A DNA stretch of 64,000 nucleotides from Telmatactis stephensoni (Eukaryota > Cnidaria > Anthozoa > Actiniaria > Isophelliidae). The stretch spans positions 1,357,501 to 1,421,500 of the forward strand of contig JALIZF010001940.1 in assembly GCA_029948255.1 (NCBI GenBank), in the 5' to 3' direction. Under the pieces are notes generated by a model. That model was not told where the DNA came from. It did no database searches and was given only the letters and a program-made list of their open reading frames with translations. Of this stretch, positions 11,937 to 23,925 are shown piece by piece. Numbering within the stretch: position 1 is the first letter of the stretch; each line of letters opens with the position of its first letter. A program made the translations under genes and the position numbers.

Positions 11937-12855
11937 GTAAGATACAAATATGTACAAATTTGCCTACAAATTAAATATATACGACATGTATTACTCTTTT
12001 TCGATAATTTTTTTAACATGGTATTTTAACAGACATTTTCTGAGCTTTGATTTTTACCTTTATGTAATCTTTTGAAATGCTTCTTAAAGATGGCGTTAAA
12101 CTGCTTTCAAATATAATGAGTACAAAGTTCAATTTTGATGAAATCTTATAGACCTATTCTTTAACCACAATTCAAATTTTACTTTCGAACAAGATCCTTT
12201 ATCCTAAAAGATTAATAGGCAATTAGTTTTGAAGCTCGGGAAAAAAAATGCGATAATAACCTTTTAATTACTATAAATTGATTACTTATTAGAACATAAT
12301 TTCCATTCTTATACGGCCCTTCATCCATTATCAATAATATTCAATATATATCGATGATTTTAAGACTGTAGTAATTGTAATACATATTCATTTGTTGTGT
12401 TTACCCAAGCGATTCCCTGACATGATGGGCAAAACGTTTGAGGATCTGAAACACAGGAAAAACAATAATATTTAGAGTTGAAAATCTTTAAAGTAAAACA
12501 ATAACAGAATGTTGAAAATAATGGAAGGTACATTAGAGTGTTGACACGTCGGTGTAGCTAGGATACCATACCAAGAGTGAAGGAATACAATATTAAGGAA
12601 AGCCTCCATGACCAAGCCCTTCCAATTTCTGCCATTTGCGTCAATACGCTGAATGGATAAAACAAATAGATTGAAAACGAATCGATCGTTGCAAGGATGC
12701 CATCAAAGATAGATGAGTGCTTCCAGAAATATCATTGAAATGCCCAAGTTCATAGGAAGCAACTGCAACATTAATGAAAGTCATTATAGATTTTGATTAA
12801 TTTATCTCATGAACATATTCTCATCTTTACTTCATTAATTGAGCAGTAGGTCAAG

Positions 12856-15800
12856 ATGCATCTTCTGATTGGTTTAGTGTGCCTGTCTGGACTGCTATCT
12901 GCAACATATGGTAAGCCAATCCAGTTTACATATCATTATACTTAAATAGGAAATTAATGAGGCAAATTTACTGAAAAGAATGAGGAAACTTAACTAAAAA
13001 ACAAGCCACTGAAGAAAACCATAGGCTTGGTCTTAATGTTCAATAAGCCTTGTTCACTACAAGCATACACAGACTCAATAGCAAAACAAACAAACAAACG
13101 AACAGACAAGCAAACAAACAAAGAACGAAACAATATCATAGAATAAAAAGAACCATAACCTAGACTACAATACGTCCTGCAACACCAAGTTTGACCCTAA
13201 ATTAACTCCTAACGTTTAAGCAGTAGACCAGTTACCACGATTCTGTTTTGTGTTCAAAGCGTCCATCGATCACCCAGTCCTTGGAGCAATGCCGTTTCAC
13301 GAGGTCATCCCAGAAGGTGGGAGACATCCAAGCGATGATAAAAGATACACAATTGGTATTTACCTCTGCATTCTATGATAATTATAATAATTCGTGTTCT
13401 AAGCGCGTCCTGATTGGTTGAAAGCCGTGTGTGATTAAAGCACAGACACACGAATGATGTCACAGAATATACCGCGGACTCTGACTGGCTTTAAATATTT
13501 TGGTGACAAATAAATTTGATTTTGCCATGCGTCTGTACGTCAAAATGCGACGAGAACGAAAAAAAAAGAAAGAAAGAAAAACACCATACGTTTAAATACC
13601 ATGTGTTCGTTTCCGTTCGTGCACCACACGGTGAATTATATTTTTGTATATAACAATTGGTATATTACCCGGCACGTGTGCTGATAGGTACATATGGCGT
13701 CAAAGAATCTTGTGCGCCTTCATTGGTTAAGATATTGGGAAAAATTCTACAAAACAAATAGATCCGTTTTTTTCTTTGCGTCTGTTCTCTAAAAATGAAC
13801 AGAATAGGTCAGAAGTGGTGACAACAGTCGTCATTCGACTTTTTGTGGCGTACGTGTTTGCTTTTGCCATATTTTGACGTCATCTGTGCATCTATTACAG
13901 CACAGACGCAAAAAGAGGAATGTATTTGTTTAATATTTTTTACACTACCTAGCCGTCTTAAAATAGTGTTTCTGTACATATTGGCAGAACAATTGAACAG
14001 AGCAGCACGACACCGAAATGTATATTTTGACAGAGCTGGAAGTGATCCGTACGGTGGGTATTGGACAAATCTGAAACACAGACAATTCTTTTAATGAGAA
14101 TAAATAAATAAATTTGGGGTAGCTCATCACCCTTCCTCGCAGCCAAGTGCTGAATTACGAAGGGCGCAGCTCAACGTGATCGAGTCGAAGGTTTACAAGG
14201 GCGCTTTCATTACGAGACAATTGAACAATCACACATTTACATACAAATTTACATACACATACACGTAGCAGCCACCATACGACTCATGTCTGATCATGGA
14301 GCACAGCTTAGATCGAAACTAGTTCGTTTTTACTGAGGGAGGAAAAACCGGAGAACCCGGAGAAAAAACCCTCGAAGCAAGGGAAAGAACGAACAAGAAA
14401 CTCAAGCCACATGTGATGCCCCGTCCGGGGATTGAACGAGGGACCACAGCGGTGACAGACCGGCGCTCTCACCGCTCGGCCACCCTTGCTTCCCTAAGAA
14501 GCATACTTAAGTCTCAATATTAATGTTTGTAAACGAAAATATTTGTACCTAATTCCAGGTATCAGCAGTCCTATGATGTCTCACAGGGGAAAGAGATCCG
14601 TTGCTCCACAATTACAATATCCTGGTAAGAAATAACATTACATATTTTGTAAGCTCCAAACACACAGGGCAACATGATAAATACGACTCAGTCCTCTATT
14701 TTTTGCATTTCCACGCATTGTTGTACAGAAAATATCACCGATTTTAAAAATTAAACGTGATTTTGTGAGTGTCGGTATTTGTGTCATCAACTGACAATTA
14801 ACTAAGGCCTGTTCAAACGTCGCATCTCACATGTGCCAAACTCAATGCAAATTAGTCAAATCTTTTGTTTGTTCTCATTATCATCTCATTTGCATTGCAT
14901 TCGACACATGTGAGATGCGACGTTTGAACTAGGCCTAATACTCCACTTTGTTTTAATCCGTCTTAGCCTCGATTCCACATGCATAAGCCGTTCATAGGTT
15001 TTGAGCAAAATTTCGTGAAATTCTAAAATATTTGCTTTGTTTATTCATGTATATTCCTTACCTTTTCACGGGCTGTCACTAAAGCTCTAAAGAATATATT
15101 ACATTCCAATGACTTTGAACAAAAGTTTCGGGTCGAGGCTATCGGGCAAATTTCGTTACATTTCTAACAGCAAGTGATAACATGACGAGTATGCGCGAAC
15201 CGCTGGACGGAAGTGGCCTAAATTACGGTTTTAACCTGGCCTAGGGCTACCTCTCTCATAAAGAGAGTCGTAAATATTCTCCCCAAAGTTTTTCGTAGCA
15301 TTACAGTCGAGTGCATAAGTATGAACAGCTAGAAATTATCCTTTCAAAATTATCCACTTGTCCAAGTGAATAGAAGTTGGAGACATGCACAGATGTTATC
15401 ACTTGCTGCTTACATTTCTTGTACTTTTGACCCAATAGCCTCGAAATGAAACCTTTGACCAGAGTCAATGGAGTGTGACAGCGATATCAGCCAATGGGGT
15501 ATTCCATAGCCATTGCAATTAAATGAGAATTGAAAGGCATCCTGGTACTTTTTAGCGAGTAATATATATACACTTCACTTTCAGCTGGCAGTGATTTCCA
15601 TGCCAATCCACGACCCATGTTCTTCAAGAAACAAATGAACATCCACGAAAAGCGAGATTTCATCAGTATGTAACCATTGTTTATTCTAGCCTGGGGCTTT
15701 GCCCAAATTACGAGGTCTTACTGTCGCATGCAAGAAAAATCATCTTTAATTAAATTGTGTCCCCGATTTTCAGCGACTTCATGCATCTGTTATATTTAGC

Positions 15801-18609
15801 AAAAAACACTCATGAAATGAAAAAAGAGATGGACAAAGCGAATAACATAAAAAGGAAACGAAATATCAAAGGATTTAGAGGAGTTCAGAGAGTGCGCAAC
15901 CCTTTCTGAGAAAACTTTTTGCCCTTTGTTAAAGATATTCTTTTCCAAAATGTCCTTTGCTTCCTTTTGGCATTTCCGATTTCTATAACGCTGCAATGCC
16001 TACTAAAGGCTAACCCCGGATCTGCTTCTGATGGTACACCTACTCTTGGGCCCAATGTTGCATAATGTCAGCGAATGTTGCCTAATGTCCCCCAAACTCA
16101 TACACTTTGACCAATTTTATGAAACAAGCGGCAGCGCTGCCAAATGTCACCCAAAATCGCCTAAAGGTGATGTTACACGGGTCGATTCGCAACAACGATT
16201 TTCCGCGCAACACTTGGTCGAATTGATAATTTTGCGTTAAAAGTTTTTAAAATTCATATCAAGCATTTGCAACTTGTTCACTAAGCAAAAATATTGCTAA
16301 CATAGTTGCGTTTTGTACTTTTACCACGGCTTAAACTTTACGGGCAACATTTGTTGCGCGAAAAATTGTTGTTGCGAAACGAACCGTGTAACATCACCTT
16401 AATGCCGCCCAGTACCGCCTAATGTTACTCACCGTCGCCCATCTTGTTGGCTATTTTTCAACAAATTTTGTCAATGTCGCATTATACCACCTAATGTTGC
16501 TTTGTGTCGCGACACTTTGGGCCCAAAGTAGGCCTGATGACTATGCAGCATCAGGTTAGGTCAACACGACAGCGCGCTATATCGTGACGTAGACATTATA
16601 AATATCCTTATAAATGTCATCACAAAATCTTATATCGTTCCCTTCTTGCATGCTTAGCCGGTTGTGACTAAGATATCAATTCTACAGCTTTCATCTCTAT
16701 TTAAACTTTGTTTTCAGCCAAACTTAACTACAGAGCACGACATCGTAATGTCCAGCTTGATAACTATGGAAGCGATCCTTATGGTAAGAGCGTCTGAATG
16801 GGGCTAACTGTTAACTTATAAACGCTTTTAAATTAACTGTTAACTGAGAATTATTATTTTAAAGCTGTTAACTTATATTGATGAAATAACTGTTGACTGT
16901 GATTTGCATTTCTGAGCAAAAGACCATGTAATAATGCTTGTTTTTAGCTTATTCTAAGTCCCTATCTTAAGTTGCAACCCCGGGGGAGAGGTGAGAGTGA
17001 AGGATGTGCTTCAGTCACCAAAAATAAGTGTGGAAAATGATTGTTGAACGATGAAATTTGAGGCCTACAAGTAGGTTTAATTGCCCACATTTGCAAGACT
17101 GACCTAACCCGCCAAGGGCAGAAGTCACCTTAAGGAACTTAAAGTCATACCACTGACCGCCTTTCGAAAAGAGGAGGGGAGGGGGAGGGGGAGGGGGAGG
17201 GTGGAATTTCGTGATAGTTGTGCAATGTAGTAAGTGATAACGATCCCAAGCTATTTTCTCTCAAGGAAAATGGGGAACTGCAAATGTTCTAAATTAAAAA
17301 CATTTGTCCTAGCTAATATCTATTTTACATACATACATAATCTCAAGAAATTAGTTTCTTTTAATTATTAACTAGAACTTAACTGATAACTGTGAAAGTC
17401 CAAATATTTAACTGATAACTGATAAATAACAAAAATATAGATGCTAGATTTGGTAACCCCCCATTCAGACCCTCTGGTAAGAAGGGAGAATGAATTCATA
17501 AGAATAGATAGATAAACTCATAAATGTATTACATCAAATTAGTTCTGTTTAGAATCTTCCATGGTAAAGCTTGGCATCGCTACAATCGCAAAAAAATGAG
17601 TACGGCGATCATACGGAAGCCAGACTAATCAGCAACTTTAGTGATCGACGTGATCATGCAAAAAATGCAGTGCTTATGTAAAAAAAGCAAAAAAAAAAAA
17701 AGACTCTGATAAAAGCAGCTTGTAATGTATCTCTATATGGCTGCAAATTTGATAAATGATGATGGTGATGGTGATGGTGATGGTGATGATGGAGATGATG
17801 ATGATGGTGATGGTGATGATGGTGATGGTGATGGTGAAAAAGACTGTTATAAAAGCAGCTTGTAATGTATCTCAATATGGTTGCAAATTTGATAGATGAT
17901 GGTAGTGATGATGATGATTATAATGATAATGGTGATGATGATGATGGTGATGATGATGATGATAATGATGATGGTGATGATAATGATGATCATTAATGAT
18001 AATAATGATGTGGACGCGTTTCCATCGCCGCTGTGATCGCTAAACATAGCTTTCATCGATCGCGACGATCGCAAAATCGTAGCAATTATGGAAACCAAGC
18101 CTAAGAAACTGGAATCTCTATGGATGCAAAATGAAATATGTATACATGCCCAATTGCTTTGTTTTACCGTTATAGGAGGCAGCAGCCCAATTGTAACCCG
18201 ATCTCAGATCCGGGTAGCTCATCGACATGGACGATCCATCAAGGAAGATAAGTAAGGGAGGATTTACTAATAATAGAGATCAATAAATCAATGAACCAAT
18301 TGATCAATATCAATAAATCAACCAATCAATACAAACCAATCAATCAATCAATCAATCAATTAATCAACCAATCAATCAATCAATCAATAAGTCAATCAAT
18401 AAGTCAATAAATCAATAAATCAATAAATCAATAAATCAATAAATCAATAAATCAATAAATCAATAAATCAATAAATCAATAAATCAATGGTTTATTAATA
18501 GATGAAAATATAAAGCATTAAATTTTTTGATATTTGCTTGTTCTCCAGGCCTGAAACAATCTACCAAAAGCTTAGAATTGGATGTAAAAAGAGTGACTGC
18601 TGTTGTTAA
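12856..18609 (+). CDS. Secreted prohormone-like protein with duplicated three-exon cassette (gene 2)
   Basis: No known family recognised. Coding exons: 12856-12910, 13224-13355, 13988-14053, 14559-14624, 15585-15665, 16718-16783, 18176-18251 and 18549-18609, 200 aa in all. The leader MHLLIGLVCLSGLLSATY is a clear signal peptide and ends in phase 1. Exons 2-6 are all phase 1-1; only exon 7 (76 nt, phase 1 to 2) breaks the rule. KR sites lie in exon 2 (DDKRYTI), exon 4 (SHRGKRSV, with a Gly that could serve as amide donor) and exon 5 (HEKRDFI). Exons 3 and 6 (66 nt each) encode related peptides with ARHRNV and GSDPYG. The protein ends GCKKSDCCC. AATAAA follows 51 bases after the stop. An alternative acceptor at 13258-13259 would shorten exon 2 by 36 nt in frame. 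A processed secreted peptide precursor is the best guess; a structural or matrix protein is also possible. Confidence 0.78.
13988..14053 (+). CDS. Cassette exon A of gene 2 (ARHRNV...GSDPYG, copy 1)
   Basis: 66 nt, phase 1-1. With the split codon it reads EQLNRAARHRNVYFDRAGSD then PYG. It is the counterpart of the exon at 16718-16783: 14 of 22 positions agree by eye, including ARHRNV and GSDPYG. The donor is GTGGGT. Confidence 0.75.
14097..14494 (-). mobile_element. tRNA-derived SINE
   Basis: Read on the minus strand it begins GGAAGCAAGGGTGGCCGAGC. Box A is TGGCCGAGCGGT (complement at 14471-14482) and box B is GTTCAATCCCC (complement at 14427-14437), 33 bases apart, as in a tRNA-Leu/Ser-like head. 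A roughly 300-bp unrelated body follows, with a tail of AAATTTATTTATTTATT. It lies in the intron between exons 3 and 4 of gene 2. Target duplication not identified. Confidence 0.8.
14806..14935. mobile_element. Palindromic MITE, TAA duplication
   Basis: Inverted arms GGCCTGTTCAAACGTCGCAT and its complement; inner CATCTCACATGTG matches CACATGTGAGATG. TAA flanks both ends (14803-14805, 14936-14938). Lies in a gene 2 intron. Confidence 0.75.
16165..16399. mobile_element. Palindromic MITE, TAA duplication (Harbinger-type, variant)
   Basis: The ends AGGTGATGTTACACGG / CCGTGTAACATCACCT are flanked by TAA (16162-16164 and 16400-16402). The termini differ from the 11435 element at a few bases, so it is a related subfamily. 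Lies in the intron between exons 5 and 6 of gene 2. Confidence 0.75.
16718..16783 (+). CDS. Cassette exon A' of gene 2 (copy 2)
   Basis: 66 nt, phase 1-1, reading TKLNYRARHRNVQLDNYGSD then PYG. The preceding exon ends HEKRDFI, matching DDKRYTI before copy 1. The following exon opens GSSPIV, matching ISSPMM after copy 1. The repeat unit therefore covers three consecutive exons. Confidence 0.78.
17560..18100. repeat. Repeat element holding GAT/GGT microsatellites and a direct duplication
   Basis: GATGGT-type repeats occupy 17752-17836 and 17894-18005. Each is preceded by a copy of a roughly 60-base unit (AAAAGCAGCTTGTAATGTAT at about 17713 and 17852). The outer ends look inverted (GCTTGGCATCGCTACAATCG against CGTAGCAATTATGG...CCAAGC), suggesting a transposon whose interior expanded as satellite. 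Poly-His and poly-Ile ORFs here are artefacts of the repeat. Confidence 0.6.
18269..18492. repeat. ATCA/AATAAATC simple repeat in gene 2 intron 7
   Basis: Tandem ATCA units change into AATAAATC units over about 220 bases. They fill most of the intron between exon 18176-18251 and the terminal exon at 18549. Confidence 0.9.
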
Positions 18610-18659
18610 GACACGTACTAATGTAAAAATATTTAAACAAACACGTTATAAAAATAACA

Positions 18660-18665
18660 AATAAA
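18660..18665 (+). terminator. Polyadenylation signal of gene 2
   Basis: AATAAA lies 51 bases after the TAA stop at 18607-18609, at a normal distance for a short 3'UTR. Confidence 0.6.
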
Positions 18666-18711
18666 GTTGAGGAATTTTTCATTTTAATTTACGTCTCATC
18701 ATCTCATATTC

Positions 18712-18759
<48 letters not shown>

Positions 18760-20044
18760 TTCTTCCTTCTTTCCTTTCTTCTTTCTTTCTTGCTGTCTTT
18801 CTGTCTTTCTTTCTCTGGTCATCCTATCGCGTTAAGACTTCGTCGCTGACTTTCAACAATGGCAATTCAAATTTGCAATCTTTTTTAATATCTACCAAAG
18901 GGTTTGTAAGTCGTTTGATTGCAAGTGAGGTTGGCAGCCATGTTGGGTGGTCGACTTCAACAAAAGATCGGTCACATTGTCCTTTGTTATTTACCAGTCC
19001 AACATGCATGACAAAGTCGTCCTAATCTTTTGATTTTCGAGAGGATTAATTGTACAGGTATTATTGCAACAATCTAACAAAATACAAGACAAAACACAAA
19101 ACAAAGAAGTAATTCCTTCTTTATTGCAAAAATAATCATTATTTCAGACTTCGTAAAGTCTACGTTTGACGTGAATTTAGATAACTAAAATACCAATTAT
19201 AAATATGATATACACACTGACAACTCTTGATATCGAATTGTGTTCCTCTATATTTAAACTATTTTCACTTAAAAATATTATACTATCCAGTAATCCCCTA
19301 TATAGAGCGTTCTCGAAATCAATAGTCTATACACAGCCTTTTGATAGAGACGTTGTGATCCCCTTTGCTTCGAGCTTTAACTCAGACATTTCAACGTCAC
19401 TTCTTGCCTGACATCTCATTGTGGCCAAGTAGACGGAAATTACTAAATGCTGTAAAGAAAATACAGAATAAGATCCTAAAGGTTTTGATTTCCCGTCCCC
19501 TGCGTCTTTCTAGTTCCAGTTCCATATACGTCTTCCTTTAACTCTTCCCTTCCCTTTCCTTCCCTTGGTTTTTCCCTTCACTTCCTCATTTGTTTACCAT
19601 TTTTATTATATTTTCTTTCCCTCGGTCCCTCCCTCCTTCACGCCCTTCCTATTGTTTCTTTTTTTCTTCTTCTTCTTTCTACCTTCCTCTTTTCCTTGCT
19701 ATTTTCCCTCAATTCCTCCCATTTTAATTTTCTTCACTCCCTGTCTTTCTTCCCCTCCGTTCTCCTTTCCTCCTTCCTCTTTGTCGTAAGTTCATTCTGC
19801 TCTCTTTTCACCCTTTATTCCTTCCCTCGACGCTTTCTCATTTCTCTCTCCTTTTTCCTCTCTCGCTTTCCACCTTCCTCCCTTGACTTTACCCACTGCC
19901 CCCTCTCTTTTGCATTCTAGCTTCTTCCTATTAACCTTTCTTTTTTCTTTCTCAAGTAAGTTTTGGTAAAGTATTCAAGAGCGAGTACTTACACATCGAG
20001 TCGCCACCAACTACGTCCAAAAGGACATTTCTTTTAATAGCATA
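18666..20044. other. Convergent intergenic region with CTTT satellite and pyrimidine-rich tract
   Basis: No gene seen. A CTTT/TTCT microsatellite covers about 18712-18815. From about 19520 to 19965 the plus strand is strongly C+T-rich but irregular; ORFs rich in Phe, Ser and Pro there come from composition. The region separates genes 2 and 3, which face each other. Confidence 0.6.
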
Positions 20045-20050
20045 TTTATT
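20045..20050 (-). terminator. Possible polyadenylation signal of gene 3
   Basis: TTTATT on the plus strand (AATAAA on the minus strand) lies about 215 bases beyond the stop at 20263-20265. Confidence 0.4.
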
Positions 20051-20262
20051 TTGTGATGCTAAACCAAACAAAAAGGAATAATATTAATCAAAAATAATTA
20101 AAAGTTTAAAACTGATTTAAAAATAAATACACACGATTAACGAGAATACAAGATATTCTGCGACATCAAGGTCTTTTGTTTGTATCCTGATACGCATGCG
20201 CATGCTCTGCATTCTTCAGATGATTTTGTCCCACACGTATAATCTTTCACCTAAATATCTTA

Positions 20263-23200
20263 TTATCTTTTTTTACCTAAATATTTGTCATTGAATCCCC
20301 ATTTCGTTGGTGACACAGGTACATCGTGATGCTTGTCTTGCGGTTTAGCATTCTTTTTATTGAAAAGCTGATGAAGCGAAAACCCCGCCGGAGTGGGCAC
20401 GGGGGGATTTGGGTACGACTCCTCCTTGGTTTCGGACTTTGTACCTTTTAAAAATTAGCCAGACAAGATTAGACAACAAGGATTATGAAAAGAGAGAGTT
20501 ATTTGTAATATAGAGCTTTAGCCCAAGGTGAATCTATAGCAAGTGCCACTTGTAAGGAGTTACAATTAATCATAAATTTAATACAGTCTAACTTTAAAGG
20601 ATAGTTCACGTCTGTAGACATTTACCCGAAGGTGACCAGAGCTAGGACAGGCCGCCCTCTGGATTTCGTAACATAACCTATTAAGATGACTGCTTTCAAG
20701 CAGCCATTTGAGAGCTTTTAAAATCCCAATCTGTTATTCCCAACGCTTATTTCGTAAAACCATAGAAATATTTTAATAATTGGAAACTATAGCCTTTAAT
20801 CTATTGCTGAGTTGCATATGACGTCACGGCAGCCATCTTGGATGAACTTTAACAAAAGATTTCTCATTTATAGTGTCTGTTGTTTGTTCATCCAACATGG
20901 CTACCGCTTCATTGTGTTTTGATTCCCAGAGGAATGGATGAAACCCAGCAATATATCTTTTTAGAAACAACATAACGTAGGTTTTATTTCTTTTCACCTG
21001 TTTTATCTTTGGTCGTGGTGTTACTGGTATTGTTTGGTATTTTGTTGTCTAATGGAATTGCTATGCAGTGAAAGAAAATAGTATAAATAAGGAGGCTTAA
21101 TAAAAGGACGAAGGAAGAAATGAAAACGATAAAAAAAATGTATAGACGACTTTCAAAAATGGCGGCCTAGTACATGAGAACGAGGCCACAAAGGCCTTGT
21201 TACCAGAAAACAAGCGTGGCGAAACTTCTATTGCTATCAAAGATGATGTGTTCCTCTTCCTTTTGAAATAACTATTTTCTGTGCATTTTACAGGATGTAC
21301 TTAGGCTAATTTGATGCCATGATAATTTTGAGGCTTTTCTGGCCTCGTTCTCGTGAACAGTGAGCCCGCCATTTTTGAAAGTCGTCTATGCAGGGCGAGA
21401 CTGTACAGATTATTAAAGAAGATTATTAAAAGACTTGCACAAAGAGTTAACCTCAAAGTTCTCCTTTTAAATCATTTAAATTGTTGAATAAAGTATTATT
21501 ATTATTATTATTATTATTATAAAGAAGAGAACAGAAAAGGATCAGTGACATTTAGGTAGAGAGGAAGAAATCTTAAGTTCTTACCTACTATTGGAACATC
21601 TCTCCTTACAATTCCAGCGTTACCTGTTCGAACGAATTGAAAAGAAAAATTATACATCATTTAGTATTAAACAGTATTCATTCTGCGTTATACTTTACAC
21701 ATACAGTTAATTGCAGAAAGGTGGTAGTATACATTTACAGCTATTTCAAAAAACATTGAATACTGCATTCTGCATACTGAATAGTGCATTCAAAGGCCAA
21801 AATGCCTTGTAGTTCAGTTTGTTTTGGAGATGACATAGTGAAAATCCTCTATAACAGCTATAACTAGGCAAATAAGTGGCAAAACGACAACGGAAATGAT
21901 CAAAAATGCAATTTGTAAGTCTTGGAATGCACTGTTCAGTATGCAGAATGCAGAATTCAGTATTCAACGTTTTTTGAAATAGCTGTATACACATATCTAA
22001 TTTATTCAGTATACCTAGTGAGATGCAATTTGTAAATAAGCGCTCACAACACCCAAAATATATATAGAAATTTGTTTATTAGATGATTTAAAACGAGAAG
22101 CGCGTGTACGTGGACGTTTCAAACAGTGACCAAGATAAATTCTTGGTATCTCCAACACGATTATGTAGCGAATTCACAGATAAAACATATGAATATCCAT
22201 ATATTACTAGTGTACCCAAGAGTCATTTCGGTCTCAGCTTCTAGGTTCGATGATTTTAAAAGGGTCAATGTTTGTGCAAATAGCTATATACCTTGTTGAT
22301 ACAAGTGCAGTGCGAGAGTTTAGAAGGACTAAAAATATATTTTGTCACTAATTGCATGCAAGAAATGCCCGATTTAAGCAGTAGTTTGGATTTTTGCATC
22401 GCATTAGATAATGTTTGTATATTTGCATACATGTATAGGCGGATTTTTATTTACAATTTTTGCTCATTTGCATAGGTATTTCTCTTTTCAACCAAATTAA
22501 CGCCAAATCAACTTATTCAATATTGAAAGGCTAGCAAAACTAGCTTTCCTTGGAAATTGAGCTGAGCTTGACACATTTGATAGTTTTTGCGTGATGCGGT
22601 TTTAAAAACTTTAAAATTTACAGAGAATGTATGGGCTCATTTATAGCGCTTTTGCCACCCTGAAATTGAAATTTGAAGCTGATATTTCGAATAATAATGC
22701 ATGCAAAGAGCTAAAAACTTCGTAGATTGCTTACATTAAAAAAGCTATAGCTCTTAAAAGTTTTGTCTCAGCTTGTATTGATCTTATCGAATTTTAACCA
22801 TATGCTAATTAACGAAGGAACTGCAAACACTGACGTCAGCAAAGATTATCCTAGAGTGGTTTTCGGCATTTGACCGTGAAGGAACAGACAAACTAATAGT
22901 TGGTAGTAGACTCTAAAGCCATTGTTTTCTTTTGTTTCTTATCAACTACTACAAACTATATAGTCATTTTTCTTTCACGGTCAAATGAAAATCACTCTAT
23001 ACCACAACCTTTCTTCAATTGACTATATATAACCTACATAGCACTCAGTTCATGTAATGTATTCAAAAAATCTATTGTGTTCTATTGTTTCTCGTTCTAT
23101 TGTATTATGTGTTTTGTATTACATTTTTATGAATATATTACATCAACTGCGTGCTACGTAGGTTCTCCCTATATATTATAGATCACATCGATTATTACTA

Positions 23201-23925
23201 CCATTATCGTTGAAGTGGGGCCTGTAAAGTTCAAAGTCTCGTTTGAAAACAAGCATTGAGACGACGGACGTCAATCAAATTACGCCAGTGAGACAATTGA
23301 CAATTTTTCTATCAAATAAGAAAAACTGACTCGTATTAATTGTAAAAAGGTTTACTTTCATTTAGAAAGCTTAAATTTTGTATTTTCCTTCATAAGTACA
23401 AGATATTTTCTTGGTTTCAGTGTCAAAATCGCTGTTTGTTTTGGTTGAATGATTTGAGTGACGTCTGTGAGAATGCTAGTTTTCAGACTAGACTTTGAAC
23501 TTCACGGATCGCACTTCAACGATAACGATAGTAATTAATCATTATGCATATGAATTCGTCATTACATATCATGTATTTTGCATTATACATCATGCGTTAT
23601 TTATTAATAATGGTTCATAATCAGTCATCATCTTATTCATTATTCATTATTTTACATCCTGCATTTTTTATTGAGTAAGGGTCCCTCTAAGAAGTGTACA
23701 TCATGTATTATGCATTATAGATCATGCATTATTCATTACAGATCATGCATTATACATTATAGATCATGCGTTATACATTATAGACCATGCATTATTCATT
23801 ATAGTTCATGCATTATACATCATAGATCATGCATTCATTAAACGTTAATCCTTTCTGACCTTACCTGTGCTCACTGTAATCAAAAACATTAATAGGAAAG
23901 AAAATGCTATAGGAACCAAGTTCAT
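20263..23925 (-). CDS. Tiny secreted peptide precursor ending GKKR (gene 3)
   Basis: No family recognised. Coding exons on the minus strand: 23925-23865, 21623-21585 and 20444-20263, 93 aa. Exon 1 encodes the signal peptide MNLVPIAFSFLLMFLITVST and ends in phase 1 at GTAAGG. The 39-nt middle exon is phase 1-1 and reads NAGIVRRDVPIV after a junction Gly. The last exon holds PPVPTPAG, a KK pair (LFNKKNAK) and the C-terminus KWGFNDKYLGKKR. A C-terminal Gly followed by basic residues is the usual amidation and trimming signal in peptide precursors. Whether it is used here is inference. A phase-1 donor (G/GTAAAA) overlaps these last codons, so further splicing is conceivable. The V/I-P-x-P motifs recall gene 1. 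Two exons are short, so support rests mainly on splice sites, frame and leader. Confidence 0.66.
21142..21389. mobile_element. MITE with about 25-bp terminal inverted repeats in gene 3 intron
   Basis: ATAGACGACTTTCAAAAATG at the left matches CATTTTTGAAAGTCGTCTAT at the right. A second inverted pair inside (GAACGAGGCC / GGCCTCGTTC) lengthens the arms. No ORF of interest. Confidence 0.7.
22854..22997. mobile_element. Short inverted-repeat MITE, possible TA duplication
   Basis: The left GAGTGGTTTTCGGCATTTGA and right TCAAATGAAAATCACTC are inverted, with CCGTGAAGG / TTTCACGG continuing the arms. TA flanks each end, which would fit a Tc1/mariner-type insertion, though a 2-bp match is weak evidence. 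Confidence 0.6.
23203..23530. mobile_element. Inverted-repeat element upstream of gene 3
   Basis: TTATCGTTGAAGTG at the left matches CACTTCAACGATAA at the right. GTTCAAAGTCTCGTTTG and its relative AGACTTTGAAC extend the arms. Non-coding. Confidence 0.6.
23560..23842. repeat. Degenerate ATCATGCATTATACATTATAG minisatellite
   Basis: Repeating units of about 20-27 bases built from CATGCATTA, CATTATA and GATCATG are densest at 23700-23842. Each unit carries ATGCAT-like palindromes. It ends about 20 bases before the signal-exon donor region of gene 3. Confidence 0.7.

Noticed and set aside
17654..18098. Poly-His and poly-Ile ORFs on minus strand
   Set aside because: Products of GAT/GGT microsatellites.
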